DNA from: an uncultured Lachnospiraceae bacterium
GTDB lineage: Bacteria; Bacillota; Clostridia; Lachnospirales; Lachnospiraceae
Direction of reading: 5' to 3'
Assembly (NCBI GenBank): GCA_944381535.1
Contig: CALWLN010000160.1
Location: forward strand, 1 to 42,712
Length of the DNA: 42,712 nucleotides
Shown: positions 1 through 7,696 of the stretch, piece after piece
How the letters are laid out: each line of letters opens with the position of its first letter
Numbering within the stretch: position 1 is the first letter of the stretch
Notes under the pieces: model-generated
What the model was told of the DNA's origin: nothing
The model's input: the letters and a program-made list of their open reading frames with translations, nothing else
The model's database searches: none
Made by a program: the position numbers and the translations under genes

Positions 1-102
1 CTCTTCGATCTACCCAAAACCCAGAAGGAAATCAAGGCGGATAAAGCCCTGAAGCAACTTCAGGAAAAATTCGGCTCCGATGTGATCAAAAAGGGATGGT
101 AA
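1..102 (+). CDS. C-terminal end of a DinB/UmuC-like Y-family DNA polymerase (5' partial)
   Basis: An open frame runs from the window edge to TAA at 100-102 and encodes 33 residues ending KKGW. The start (LFDLPKTQKEIKADKALKQL) and the following stretch (QEKFGSDVIKKG) match the tail of Lachnospiraceae DNA polymerase IV/UmuC-type proteins, where a 'LFD' element is followed by a helix and a 'KYG...I.RG' ending. The polymerase domain lies outside the window, so this rests on the tail alone. A translesion polymerase is the best guess; nothing catalytic can be checked. Confidence 0.55.
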   Translation, partial: LFDLPKTQKEIKADKALKQLQEKFGSDVIKKGW

Positions 103-245
103 GCGGGCGCCCCGGCACTGTGCGCCAAAAAGGACCCGACAACCTTACCGCTATCCATCAGTATACCCATATTCGCGCCAAAAAATTCCTTTTTCTAGCG
201 CGCATCCGGCTCTCGCGTCATATAATAAAAGAAAAAGGATTTTTT

Positions 246-1385
246 ATGGAAATATATATCGTACAACCAGGCGATACCGTGGATTCCATCGCCGACGCCC
301 AGGGCGTTCCTTTGGACACCATCCTCTACAACAACCAGATTCCCTATCCCTACCGCCTGGCCGTGGGCCAGGCTCTGCTCCTTACCAAGGGAGAACCTGC
401 CACGGACCGAAGACTGGTTTCCGTCAATGGCTATGCGTACCCCTTCATCAATTCCTATGTGCTGGAGCAGACCCTTCCCTACTTAAGCGAATTGTCCGTC
501 TTTTCCTACGGCTTTGACTTGCAGGGAAATCTGATTCCTCCCGCCGTGGACGACAGCCGGATGATTTCCGCGGCCTGGAACTTTCAGACCGCCCCCATAC
601 TTACCCTGACCCCTCTGGGACCTGACGGAACCTTTAACGAATACTTGATTACGCAAATCACCGGCGATATGACCGCCCAAAATCAGCTCATAGATCAGCT
701 GCTTGACACTCTGCCGGAAAAAGGCTTCCTGGGCGTCAACATTGATTTTGAATTCATTGCGGCCAAGGATAAGGTTCCCTTTGCGGACTTTGTCGCCAAT
801 GCGCGCGCGACTCTGAATGCCCGGGGCTACCCCGTTTCCGTGGCCCTGGCCCCGAAAACCTCCGACGAACAGCTCGGAAGCGTCTACGTAGGCATGGATT
901 ACCGGCTGCTGGGGGAGGCGGCGGATTACGCCCTGCTTATGACCTACGAGTGGGGCTATACCTACGGTCCGCCCATGGCTGTGGCTCCCTTGAACAAAGT
1001 CCGGGAAGTTGTCTCCTACGCCGTCACCCGGATCGCGCCGGAGCAGCTCAGCCTGGGAATTCCCAACTACGGCTACGACTGGACGCTTCCTTACGTCCGG
1101 GGCGTCACCAAAGCAAAAACCATCGGAAACGTGGAGGCAATTCAGATTGCCATCGAAAATGACGTCCCCATTCAGTTTGACCCGGAGGCCATGTCCCCTT
1201 TCTTCCGCTATGTCAAAGACGGCGCGGAGCACGAGGTCTGGTTTGAGGATGTGAGAAGCCTGAAAGCCAAATTCGCGCTGGTACCGGAATTCGGCCTGCG
1301 GGGCATCGGTTACTGGCAGATCATGCAGTTATTCCGGGCCAACTGGCTGCTGCTGGCGGATACCTTCTGGATAGAAAAGCGGTAG
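246..1385 (+). CDS. LysM-GH18 glycoside hydrolase, spore-cortex/germination type (SleL/YaaH-like)
   Basis: The 379-residue protein has an N-terminal LysM repeat (about residues 2-46, starting EIYIVQPGDTVDSIA) that binds peptidoglycan, followed by a GH18 TIM barrel. The GH18 catalytic motif is seen as GVNIDFEF, with D167 and the proton-donor E169; the late barrel residues MTYEWGY and GIPNYGYDW also fit the family. There is no signal peptide, as in spore-associated N-acetylglucosaminidases such as SleL/YaaH, which are made in the mother cell. I chose ATG 246 because AAAAAGGA precedes it and LysM starts at residue 2; the longer frame from 96 would overlap the preceding stop codon. The expected role is cortex peptidoglycan cleavage in germination. 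The family is clear; the exact spore role is inferred. Confidence 0.85.
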   Translation: MEIYIVQPGDTVDSIADAQGVPLDTILYNNQIPYPYRLAVGQALLLTKGEPATDRRLVSVNGYAYPFINSYVLEQTLPYLSELSVFSYGFDLQGNLIPPAVDDSRMISAAWNFQTAPILTLTPLGPDGTFNEYLITQITGDMTAQNQLIDQLLDTLPEKGFLGVNIDFEFIAAKDKVPFADFVANARATLNARGYPVSVALAPKTSDEQLGSVYVGMDYRLLGEAADYALLMTYEWGYTYGPPMAVAPLNKVREVVSYAVTRIAPEQLSLGIPNYGYDWTLPYVRGVTKAKTIGNVEAIQIAIENDVPIQFDPEAMSPFFRYVKDGAEHEVWFEDVRSLKAKFALVPEFGLRGIGYWQIMQLFRANWLLLADTFWIEKR

Positions 1386-1428
1386 CTGCGTTCTATGATA
1401 CCAACCTGCTCGATAGTAACAAGAATCC

Positions 1429-3648
1429 TTACATCATGGTATCATCCCGCAAAACCTCAGCCAGAGTGATTTTCCGCATATTCCGCCACCCGAGATAATA
1501 AGCCAATGCCACGGAGCCCAGAATCGCCAACATAAAAACAACGATCGGAATCAGCGGAGCCTCGGCGAAAAATTCTCCCGTAGCAATATAACTCATCCGC
1601 AGCATAAACCATACTACGAGGACTGCCAGCGGCAGCGTGAGCAAAACCGGGCGCCCTGCAATAACCAGCGCCTCGACGCAAAACATCTTTCGGATTCCCT
1701 TCGGCGTCAGTCCAACGGACATATATCTGGCAAATTCCCGTTTTCTCTGACGCACAAAGCCCAGCGTATTGGAAAACACATTGCCAATCCCAATGATCGC
1801 AAGCAGAACACAGAAGCCCCCCAAGATAACCTTCATTCCCTGTATCTGGTTGTTATTCGCTTCCAGTTCCTGAATACGGTTCTCACTTTCTATGGTATAT
1901 TTCTGTCCAATAAGCCGACTTATCTCACTCTGTAACTCATTTAACTCCTCCAATGTGACGTTCTCTCCGCCAAGGACGCGAATATAGGTATCCTCCTCCA
2001 CGCCCCCTATCTGTCCTTTGATTTCTTTCCACAGAGACACCGGAATAAAATGCGCCAGTTCATAATAATCAAGGGTCGCGTATTCCTCTCTTAAAACCGG
2101 AACCTCCTCCGTATAGGACAAGACCGGGATTTCCGCCGTCATTTCTTCCTCGCCTGACTGCCGCAGAAGGCTTGTGGCATTTCCCCCTTTTACATAGGGC
2201 ATATACTGGGGGTGCCGGAAGTCCGGGTTTGTCACATCACGAATCTGGTTCCATATGACTGCTCCGTCGAGCCGCAGCGTAATGCCGATCTGCTCACAGT
2301 AAGCCAGAAAGCTGGTATCATCCAAGATGAGAATCGGAACATTTATCAGCCACCCGCCCTCTGTCTGTGTGACAAAATCATCGGAAGCATGGGAAAATCC
2401 GCCCATAGACTTCATGGCTTCACTCAACTCCTCTTCCGTGACGATTCTTTTTGCCGTTGCCTTTTGATACACGACCGCGCTTTCCACACCCGGAAGTCCT
2501 TGTATTTCAGCGGTCTCTTCAAAAGAATCCACCTCCGTATCCTTCAGGGTAACCATAATATCCCAGACATCCTGATACCTCTCGAAATAGGTTTCTCTTG
2601 TGCTGATTCCCGAAAGCGTGAAGAAACACTGCATGAGTGTGAATGCCATGAAAGAAAATATCAGGGACAGTGATGCTGTCCGCAGGGCTTTTCGCTGTGC
2701 TTTCAACGCATTCCCCGCCAATTCTCCCTCCATGCCAAATAAAAGCGCAAGTAACGGAGATTTCTTCCTTCGTTTCAGCTGCAGTTCACCGGTATTTTTT
2801 ATTGCCTCCAGGGGCGTCCGTTTACTTAATTTTCTGGCCGGCAGCCATGCGGAAATCCATATGGTCACTACCGTTACCAGCAACGTCAGCACGAACACCA
2901 GGGGATGATAACCAAACACCGCCTCGTGCCTACCCGGCACACTGCTTCCCAACAGAAGATTTACCATTTGTAAAAGTCCCATGCTGCCTGCAATGCCCAG
3001 CAGGTTCCCCACAAGAACCGGCACTGCGCACAATGCCGCCGCCTCCTGCAGAAGGCATGAGCGGATCTGCTTCGGCGTGGCTCCGATACTGGAAAAAATG
3101 CCAAACTGATAAATTCTCGCGTTCATGGATAACGCAAAGGCATTGTGTATGATCACGATCAGCGAAAACGACGCCATTGCCGTTATAAGCAGAAACATGG
3201 GAAACAGCAATCTTGGCGCCGTATCCTGGGGAGCTCGTATCAGGTACATTGCCAGAAGTTCATAGTTATAAATAACGGTTTCGGGCGAAATTCCCACCAG
3301 CTCCGCGATGCGGGGCGTATCTTCCAGAACAGCCCCCATAGGGTCAAAATAAAGATCCACTGCTGTTTCCTGCCCCCGGGCTTCCTTTTCATTGACCACC
3401 GCGTCTTTTACGCTGGCAAAATTCCGAATGGATTCCAAATCTTCTTTATCCAGTTCCCCCACCAGCCTGCTGTGCCAGCTGCCCTCCTCCAGTTCAATCC
3501 TTTCCACCTCATACTTCCACGCATTATAGAATAGTCCACACAGCAAGGATAAAAGCAAGGCTGAAATAAACGCTGCTATCATAATAGATATGCCGGAGGA
3601 ACGGTTGTTTTTAATATAACCTGCCGAATAGTCCTTCCACATACCCAT
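1429..3648 (-). CDS. ABC transporter permease, FtsX/MacB-type, two FtsX domains
   Basis: The 739-residue membrane protein has TM1 at about residues 20-44, an extracellular segment of about 100 residues, three TM helices (about 148-290), TM5 near 328-350, a large extracellular region (about 355-600) and three final TM helices. Both FtsX halves carry the usual cytoplasmic couplers: 'IFSSIGATPKQIR' in the first and 'YMSVGLTPKGIRKMF' in the second. The start codon shares one base with the ATPase stop (TAATG), so the two are translationally coupled. Together they should form an exporter or peptide-sensing/resistance complex in the cytoplasmic membrane, as known for FtsX-type transporters beside two-component systems in Firmicutes. 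The substrate is not identifiable; antimicrobial peptide efflux is a reasonable inference. Confidence 0.85.
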   Translation of the reverse strand: MGMWKDYSAGYIKNNRSSGISIMIAAFISALLLSLLCGLFYNAWKYEVERIELEEGSWHSRLVGELDKEDLESIRNFASVKDAVVNEKEARGQETAVDLYFDPMGAVLEDTPRIAELVGISPETVIYNYELLAMYLIRAPQDTAPRLLFPMFLLITAMASFSLIVIIHNAFALSMNARIYQFGIFSSIGATPKQIRSCLLQEAAALCAVPVLVGNLLGIAGSMGLLQMVNLLLGSSVPGRHEAVFGYHPLVFVLTLLVTVVTIWISAWLPARKLSKRTPLEAIKNTGELQLKRRKKSPLLALLFGMEGELAGNALKAQRKALRTASLSLIFSFMAFTLMQCFFTLSGISTRETYFERYQDVWDIMVTLKDTEVDSFEETAEIQGLPGVESAVVYQKATAKRIVTEEELSEAMKSMGGFSHASDDFVTQTEGGWLINVPILILDDTSFLAYCEQIGITLRLDGAVIWNQIRDVTNPDFRHPQYMPYVKGGNATSLLRQSGEEEMTAEIPVLSYTEEVPVLREEYATLDYYELAHFIPVSLWKEIKGQIGGVEEDTYIRVLGGENVTLEELNELQSEISRLIGQKYTIESENRIQELEANNNQIQGMKVILGGFCVLLAIIGIGNVFSNTLGFVRQRKREFARYMSVGLTPKGIRKMFCVEALVIAGRPVLLTLPLAVLVVWFMLRMSYIATGEFFAEAPLIPIVVFMLAILGSVALAYYLGWRNMRKITLAEVLRDDTMM

Positions 3649-4328
3649 TACCTCCGCCGCTCATCACGGATGATATGTCCGTCCTCTATGGTTATGATAC
3701 GTTCTGCTTCCAAAGCCACCTTTTCATCATGGGTGATCAGCAAAATGGTCTGCTCCAGATTTCGGTTGGAAAGTTTCAGCATATCAATAATCTCCCTGGA
3801 ATTTTTCTGGTCCAGATTGCCGGTGGGCTCGTCAGCCAAAAGCAGCGCCGGACGGTAGATCAAAGACCGCGCAATGGCAACCCGCTGCTGTTGTCCCCCG
3901 GACAACTGACTGGGCATTGCGTCAAGTCTGTCAGAAAGCCCCAGCGAGCAAATGACCTTCTCAAAATACTCTTGATTTGGTTTCTTCTTGTCAAGGGAAA
4001 GGGGCATGAGTATATTTTTCCTCACGGTCAGCGTAGGAATCAGATTATAAAACTGGTACACCAATCCTACTTTTCTGCGGCGGAAAATGGCCGCCTGCGT
4101 CTGATTCAGTTGCGAAAGGTCCGTCCCATCAATCGTAACCCTTCCTTCCGTAGGCTTGTCCACACTGCCAAGAATATGCAGTAATGTGGATTTTCCCGAG
4201 CCGGAAGCGCCCACGATGGCCACAAATTCCCCTTTGCTGACCGTAAGATTGATTCCATTAAGCGCCGCTACCTGGTTATTCCCGGAGCCATACACCTTCC
4301 TGACTCCTTCGCATTTTAAAATATCCAT
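3648..4328 (-). CDS. ABC transporter ATP-binding protein, LolD/MacB type
   Basis: A 226-residue ATPase with every nucleotide-binding motif in order: Walker A GASGSGKST (about residues 40-48), Q-loop in 'VGLVYQFYNLIP', signature LSGGQQQR, Walker B LLLADEPTGNLD and the switch histidine in LLITHDEK. The 'GNLD' D-loop and short length are typical of the LolD/MacB/FtsE branch that pairs with FtsX-type permeases. A ribosome site (AAAGGAG) precedes ATG. The gene has its own predicted promoter at 4419-4424, in the gap after the histidine kinase gene, and that promoter shares its upstream box with the response-regulator promoter, so it is probably switched on by the adjacent two-component system. Confidence 0.93.
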   Translation of the reverse strand: MDILKCEGVRKVYGSGNNQVAALNGINLTVSKGEFVAIVGASGSGKSTLLHILGSVDKPTEGRVTIDGTDLSQLNQTQAAIFRRRKVGLVYQFYNLIPTLTVRKNILMPLSLDKKKPNQEYFEKVICSLGLSDRLDAMPSQLSGGQQQRVAIARSLIYRPALLLADEPTGNLDQKNSREIIDMLKLSNRNLEQTILLITHDEKVALEAERIITIEDGHIIRDERRR

Positions 4329-4418
4329 CCTGTTGTCTCCTTTCCTGGCACATTGTAAATACTCACCATCCTAAAAACACACGGGATATTTCCCCGCTGC
4401 GATATGCGCCTCATCCTT

Positions 4419-4452
4419 AGTATACCAAACGAAAGTTACAACTCAGTGACTG
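4419..4452 (-). promoter_or_regulatory. Predicted response-regulator-controlled promoter of the ABC exporter operon
   Basis: Read on the minus strand, this holds an extended -10 (TGGTATACT) preceded by direct half sites GTCAC and GTAAC spaced 11 bp apart. Over 34 positions it matches the promoter of the RR/HK operon (6439-6472) at about 25 bases. No good -35 is present, as expected for an activator-dependent promoter. The half sites overlap the histidine kinase stop codon. Predicted transcription start is near 4412, giving a leader of about 84 bases. Confidence 0.6.
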
Positions 4453-5630
4453 TAAAAACGAATCTCAAAACAAGCGCCGCCCTCCTGCATGTTTTTTGCC
4501 CGTATCGTGCCATTTTGGCCTTCAATTATTTCTTTGGATAACGCAAGCCCGATTCCGATGCCTCCTTCCCCTGCGTCTTTTCCCCGGTAAAACCGTTCAA
4601 ACAGATGGGGGATATCTTCCTTGCAAAAGCCTGCGCCCTCATCCCAGATAAGAATTTCCGTGTACAGAGGATTCTGTGCGTAAGAGCAATGGATTGTCCC
4701 GTTTTCTCCTCCATGCTCCATACAATTTTTCATCAGGTTCATAACCGCCTCCATCGTCCAGTCCAGATCAACGCGAATTGCCATCTCACCCAGCTCCGGA
4801 ATATCCACAGAAGCGCCGGACCGGACAAAGAGTTCCTGTAAATTGTCGGCCGCAAGCACAAGTAAAGTAAAAACATCAACCTCCTTTTTTTGAAAGACAA
4901 ATGCGCCTGCGTCAAGCCGGGATAATACCAGCAGCGCTTCCTCCAGATGTGTCAGACGCAGGAGCTGTTTTTGTATCTGCTCCAGATGATTCCCGTCGAA
5001 GTCCCGCTTCATCATTTGAACAGATAAAGAAATCGCAGTAATCGGAGTCTTTATCTGATGGGCGATATTCGATAAATTTTCCGCAAAATCATTCTTTGCC
5101 TGTACCGCCGTATCTTTCGTCTGATAAAGAAATGTCACTGTCTTGTAGATTTCATCCTCCAACTTGGAAAAATCATCCTCCCCGGAGGGCGAAAGAATAA
5201 CCGCTTTTCCTGTATTGACCTGCTCCAGGTACTCCGCCAAAGCCCGGATACGCCGGGTTTCCTTTTTGTTCTTATAGAAAAACGTAAGGATAAAAAGCAA
5301 TACTCCCGTCAAGCCCCCCGCTGCCGCAAATAACGAGCTTTGCCGGAGAGACAGACTGGTAAAATCAGATACATGATATCCCAATGCTGACAGAACATCC
5401 TTCCTGGACCCAACGTTTGTATTTTCGCCCTCATAGGCTTTCAGTGCGGCAGAAATCATCTGCCCTGCCTCCGGGCCCTGTTCCAGGATTTCCCCACAGA
5501 CGAAATTCAGGCTGTCAAACTGGAGCCGGCTATAAATATGTGAAACCAACAGGGCTGTAAGGGCAGAAGCAATCATACTGACCGATAAAACAAGGCCCAA
5601 CGTAACTAACCTATTTTTCCGTCCGCTCAT
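4443..5630 (-). CDS. Sensor histidine kinase
   Basis: A 395-residue membrane kinase. TM1 lies at about residues 9-31, an extracellular segment of about 65 residues follows, and TM2 is at about 99-118; then come a linker, the HisKA dimerisation domain (H-box NIAHQIKTPITAIS, phospho-acceptor H191) and a HATPase domain with N-box NLMKNCMEHG and G-boxes DEGAGF and GGIGIGLAL. Its start overlaps the response regulator stop by four bases (ATGA), so the pair is co-translated. The real extracellular loop separates it from BceS-like kinases, which have almost none, and suggests direct sensing outside the cell. The ligand is unknown. Confidence 0.92.
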   Translation of the reverse strand: MSGRKNRLVTLGLVLSVSMIASALTALLVSHIYSRLQFDSLNFVCGEILEQGPEAGQMISAALKAYEGENTNVGSRKDVLSALGYHVSDFTSLSLRQSSLFAAAGGLTGVLLFILTFFYKNKKETRRIRALAEYLEQVNTGKAVILSPSGEDDFSKLEDEIYKTVTFLYQTKDTAVQAKNDFAENLSNIAHQIKTPITAISLSVQMMKRDFDGNHLEQIQKQLLRLTHLEEALLVLSRLDAGAFVFQKKEVDVFTLLVLAADNLQELFVRSGASVDIPELGEMAIRVDLDWTMEAVMNLMKNCMEHGGENGTIHCSYAQNPLYTEILIWDEGAGFCKEDIPHLFERFYRGKDAGEGGIGIGLALSKEIIEGQNGTIRAKNMQEGGACFEIRFYSH

Positions 5631-6295
5631 AGGGTATCCTCCATGCGATATCCCACGCTTCTGACCGTTTTCAAGCAGGCTGGCTGCCGCAGTTTATCCC
5701 TGAGACGTTTCATCGTGACCGTCAGCGTATTGTCATTTACATAACTGCCCTTTACATCCCATACCTGCTCCAGGATTTTCTCTCTGGTTACCGTTTTTCC
5801 TTTATTCCGCATTAAATACAAAAGCAGCTGATACTCCGCCGCGCTTAACCCTATTTCTTCCAAATGACAGGAAACAGTCCTACGATTTTGATCTATCAAA
5901 ATCCCATCGCAGGAAAGATACCGCTCCGCCCGGTTTCCGGTTCTGCGCAGCAGTGCCTGAATCCTGGAATATAGCACTTCTAATTCAAAGGGCTTTACCA
6001 CATAATCGTCAGCACCGTTCTGAAAGCCGGAAACGATATCCCGGGAGTCTCCGCGAACCGTAAGAAAAATAACCGGCAGTTCTTTAAAGGTGCCGCGTAT
6101 CCATTGACACAGGCTGTCTCCATGCCCGTCCGGCATATTCCAATCCAGTAAAACAAGAGTCGGCACATGCATTTTCAACGCTTCCCTGGCCTGTGCAAGC
6201 GTATTGTATATCGTCACCCGAAAGTTTTTCTGCTCCAGATATTCCTTCACTGTGTGGGCAATATCCCAATCATCTTCAATATAATATACTTCCAT
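5627..6295 (-). CDS. OmpR/PhoB-family response regulator
   Basis: 222 residues: a receiver domain with acidic pocket E7/D8/D9, phospho-acceptor D51 (LVLLDWNMPDG) and the conserved lysine in DDYVVKPFE, then a winged-helix DNA-binding domain (from about residue 130, including 'VWDVKGSYVNDNTLTVTMKRLRDKL'). It is first in an operon with the histidine kinase. Its leader (about 137 bases from the predicted start site) contains three tandem copies of a 36-bp palindromic repeat, and its promoter has direct repeats resembling those at the ABC exporter promoter, so autoregulation is likely. Confidence 0.93.
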   Translation of the reverse strand: MEVYYIEDDWDIAHTVKEYLEQKNFRVTIYNTLAQAREALKMHVPTLVLLDWNMPDGHGDSLCQWIRGTFKELPVIFLTVRGDSRDIVSGFQNGADDYVVKPFELEVLYSRIQALLRRTGNRAERYLSCDGILIDQNRRTVSCHLEEIGLSAAEYQLLLYLMRNKGKTVTREKILEQVWDVKGSYVNDNTLTVTMKRLRDKLRQPACLKTVRSVGYRMEDTL

Positions 6296-6327
6296 CCTCT
6301 TAGGTCCCGCCTTCTTCTTTTCTTCCT

Positions 6328-6437
6328 TATTATGTAGGAACCGCTTCGCAAACCCTATAATCTTGTATTATAGGAACCGCTTCGCAAACCCTATAATCGT
6401 GTATTATAGGAACCGCTTCGCGAACCCTATAATCTTG
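6328..6437 (-). repeat. Three tandem copies of a 36-bp palindromic leader repeat
   Basis: Units at 6328-6365, 6366-6401 and 6402-6437 follow each other without spacers. Each has arms ATTATAGG and CCTATAAT around a centre rich in CGCTTCGC; the first unit carries a 2-base insertion. They differ at only a few positions. They lie between the predicted -10 of the RR/HK operon (6439-6444) and its start codon, so they should be transcribed in the 5' leader. Diverged copies occur at 22041-22080 and 41080-41143. Confidence 0.85.
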
Positions 6438-6438
6438 T

Positions 6439-6472
6439 ATTATACCAGAGGAAAGTGACAGTTTCGTGACAG
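6439..6472 (-). promoter_or_regulatory. Predicted autoregulated promoter of the RR/HK operon
   Basis: On the minus strand an extended -10 (TGGTATAAT) is preceded by direct repeats CTGTCAC spaced 11 bp apart. OmpR-family regulators bind direct repeats with this spacing. The arrangement is shared with the promoter of the ABC exporter at 4419-4452. Predicted start of transcription is near 6432, immediately before the tandem repeats. Confidence 0.6.
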
Positions 6473-6508
6473 ACAGAGCCCCTGCCGCCTCTCCGCCACA
6501 TCATTCCA

Positions 6509-7576
6509 TTATTCCTGCTCCTCACCGGCTTCCCGCTCCTTTGCCGCTTCCTGCTCCGCCTTATACTGCTCCGCCGCCGGGTCCTTCATGCCCAGCACCC
6601 GCTTCCACTCCTTAGTGTCCGCCACCTTGACGGCCTCGGACTGGTGGCTTTTCAGAAAACGCGCCAGATTGTAGGGATTGATCCAGATTTCCCCATTTCC
6701 CTCCTTCTGGGAGTCATCGAAAATAAGCTGTATGCCGAAATGCAGATGCACCTCCCGGATGTTGTTGACGTTCTCCGTGGCGCTGTAGCCGGTATGCCCC
6801 ATATACCCCACCACGTCCCCGGCGGTCACCACGCTGCCCTCAGAAAGCCCCTCCGCATAAGGGTAGTTCTGCCGCAGGTGGGCGTAATAATAATACCGCT
6901 GCCCGTCAAAGCTGCGGATCCCCAGACGCCAGCCGCCATACTGGTTCCAGCCGATGGCTTCCACATAGCCGGACTCCACCGCCATCACCGGCGTGCCAAT
7001 CTGTCCCATCATATCGTGGCCCAAATGCCGCCGTTTATATCCGTAGCTTCTGGAAACTCCGAAGTCATCGTAATCGCTGTAGGGAAAGCCCTTAGCCAGA
7101 GGGAAACAGGCCTTCAGGCCGTAGGAAGCCTCATAGATACCGCTGCCCGGTTCCGTTTCCGTCTCAAATTCTCCCAGATAGCCGTTCAGCACGGCTCCGT
7201 ATGCCTCCAGGTAATAGGCGTAATGGGTAAGGTCTTTTGTCAGCTCTTCCATGGACACTTCCCCCGTGGACAGCTTCACCGCCGTATCCGCCAGTTCTTT
7301 TACGGTTTTCTTCGAAAAGCTGCCTCCGTTTTTTGCCCCCAGGTAAGCCAACAGTTCCACCCAGTCGATATGATACTTGGTTCCATAGGTGTCCACATCC
7401 CACTGGCAGGCAGCCGACAATGCCTCGTAGGACACATCGAAGTCCACCCATGTTATAAAATCCTGATTGGATTCCTCTGCCGAAGCGGCGCGACTTGCAT
7501 TTTCCCGGAATAAAATTCCACAGACAACGCAAAGACAGATGATTTCTATGATAATCGCAAGCCTTAAATTTTTCAT
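6509..7576 (-). CDS. M23-family metallopeptidase (membrane-anchored peptidoglycan endopeptidase)
   Basis: A 355-residue protein with an N-terminal signal anchor (about residues 4-22), a helical region, and a C-terminal M23/LytM domain. The zinc site is intact: H184 and D188 in HLGHD, H279 in VHLHFG, with H233 (YAHL) and H277 as the catalytic histidines. It should cleave peptide cross-links in peptidoglycan outside the membrane. The acidic C-terminal tail (EQYKAEQEAAKEREAGEEQE) is unusual and of unknown role. An unusual leader hairpin ends directly at the ATG (7577-7617) and encloses the ribosome site. It lies downstream of the CtpA protease gene in the same direction, with a gap of 120 bases, so the two may form an envelope-remodelling unit. 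Confidence 0.88.
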   Translation of the reverse strand: MKNLRLAIIIEIICLCVVCGILFRENASRAASAEESNQDFITWVDFDVSYEALSAACQWDVDTYGTKYHIDWVELLAYLGAKNGGSFSKKTVKELADTAVKLSTGEVSMEELTKDLTHYAYYLEAYGAVLNGYLGEFETETEPGSGIYEASYGLKACFPLAKGFPYSDYDDFGVSRSYGYKRRHLGHDMMGQIGTPVMAVESGYVEAIGWNQYGGWRLGIRSFDGQRYYYYAHLRQNYPYAEGLSEGSVVTAGDVVGYMGHTGYSATENVNNIREVHLHFGIQLIFDDSQKEGNGEIWINPYNLARFLKSHQSEAVKVADTKEWKRVLGMKDPAAEQYKAEQEAAKEREAGEEQE

Positions 7577-7617
7577 GGGGCATATCCCTTTTGATTCCTC
7601 TCAAAAGTATATGCCCC
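7577..7617 (-). promoter_or_regulatory. Leader hairpin abutting the M23 start codon, ribosome site inside the stem
   Basis: On the minus strand, arm GGGGCATAT plus CTTTTGA pairs with TCAAAAG plus ATATGCCCC, 16 base pairs with a small internal loop and a six-base loop (GAGGAA). The last base of the stem is followed directly by ATG. The likely ribosome site AAAAGGG, 9 bases before the ATG, is inside the stem. No U-run follows, so this is not an ordinary terminator. Confidence 0.7.
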
Positions 7618-7696
7618 ACCTTGTTCCTTTTATACGCCGGATCGGCTTTTTTCCGGGCCGGTCAATTGTCTCCTATACCGGATTAAATTTCCGGCA

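Noticed and set aside
96-245. Extension of the LysM-GH18 protein to ATG 96
   Set aside because: It would overlap the DinB-like stop, has no ribosome site and adds residues unlike the family; ATG 246 fits LysM.
1429-6295. BceRS-BceAB bacitracin-type module
   Set aside because: The kinase has a real extracellular loop and the permease has two FtsX halves with two extracellular regions, unlike BceB.
6328-6437. CRISPR-like array
   Set aside because: Units abut with no unique spacers and no cas genes are nearby; it is a tandem repeat in a leader.
7577-7617. The hairpin as terminator of ctpA
   Set aside because: No U-run follows and it ends directly at the next start codon.
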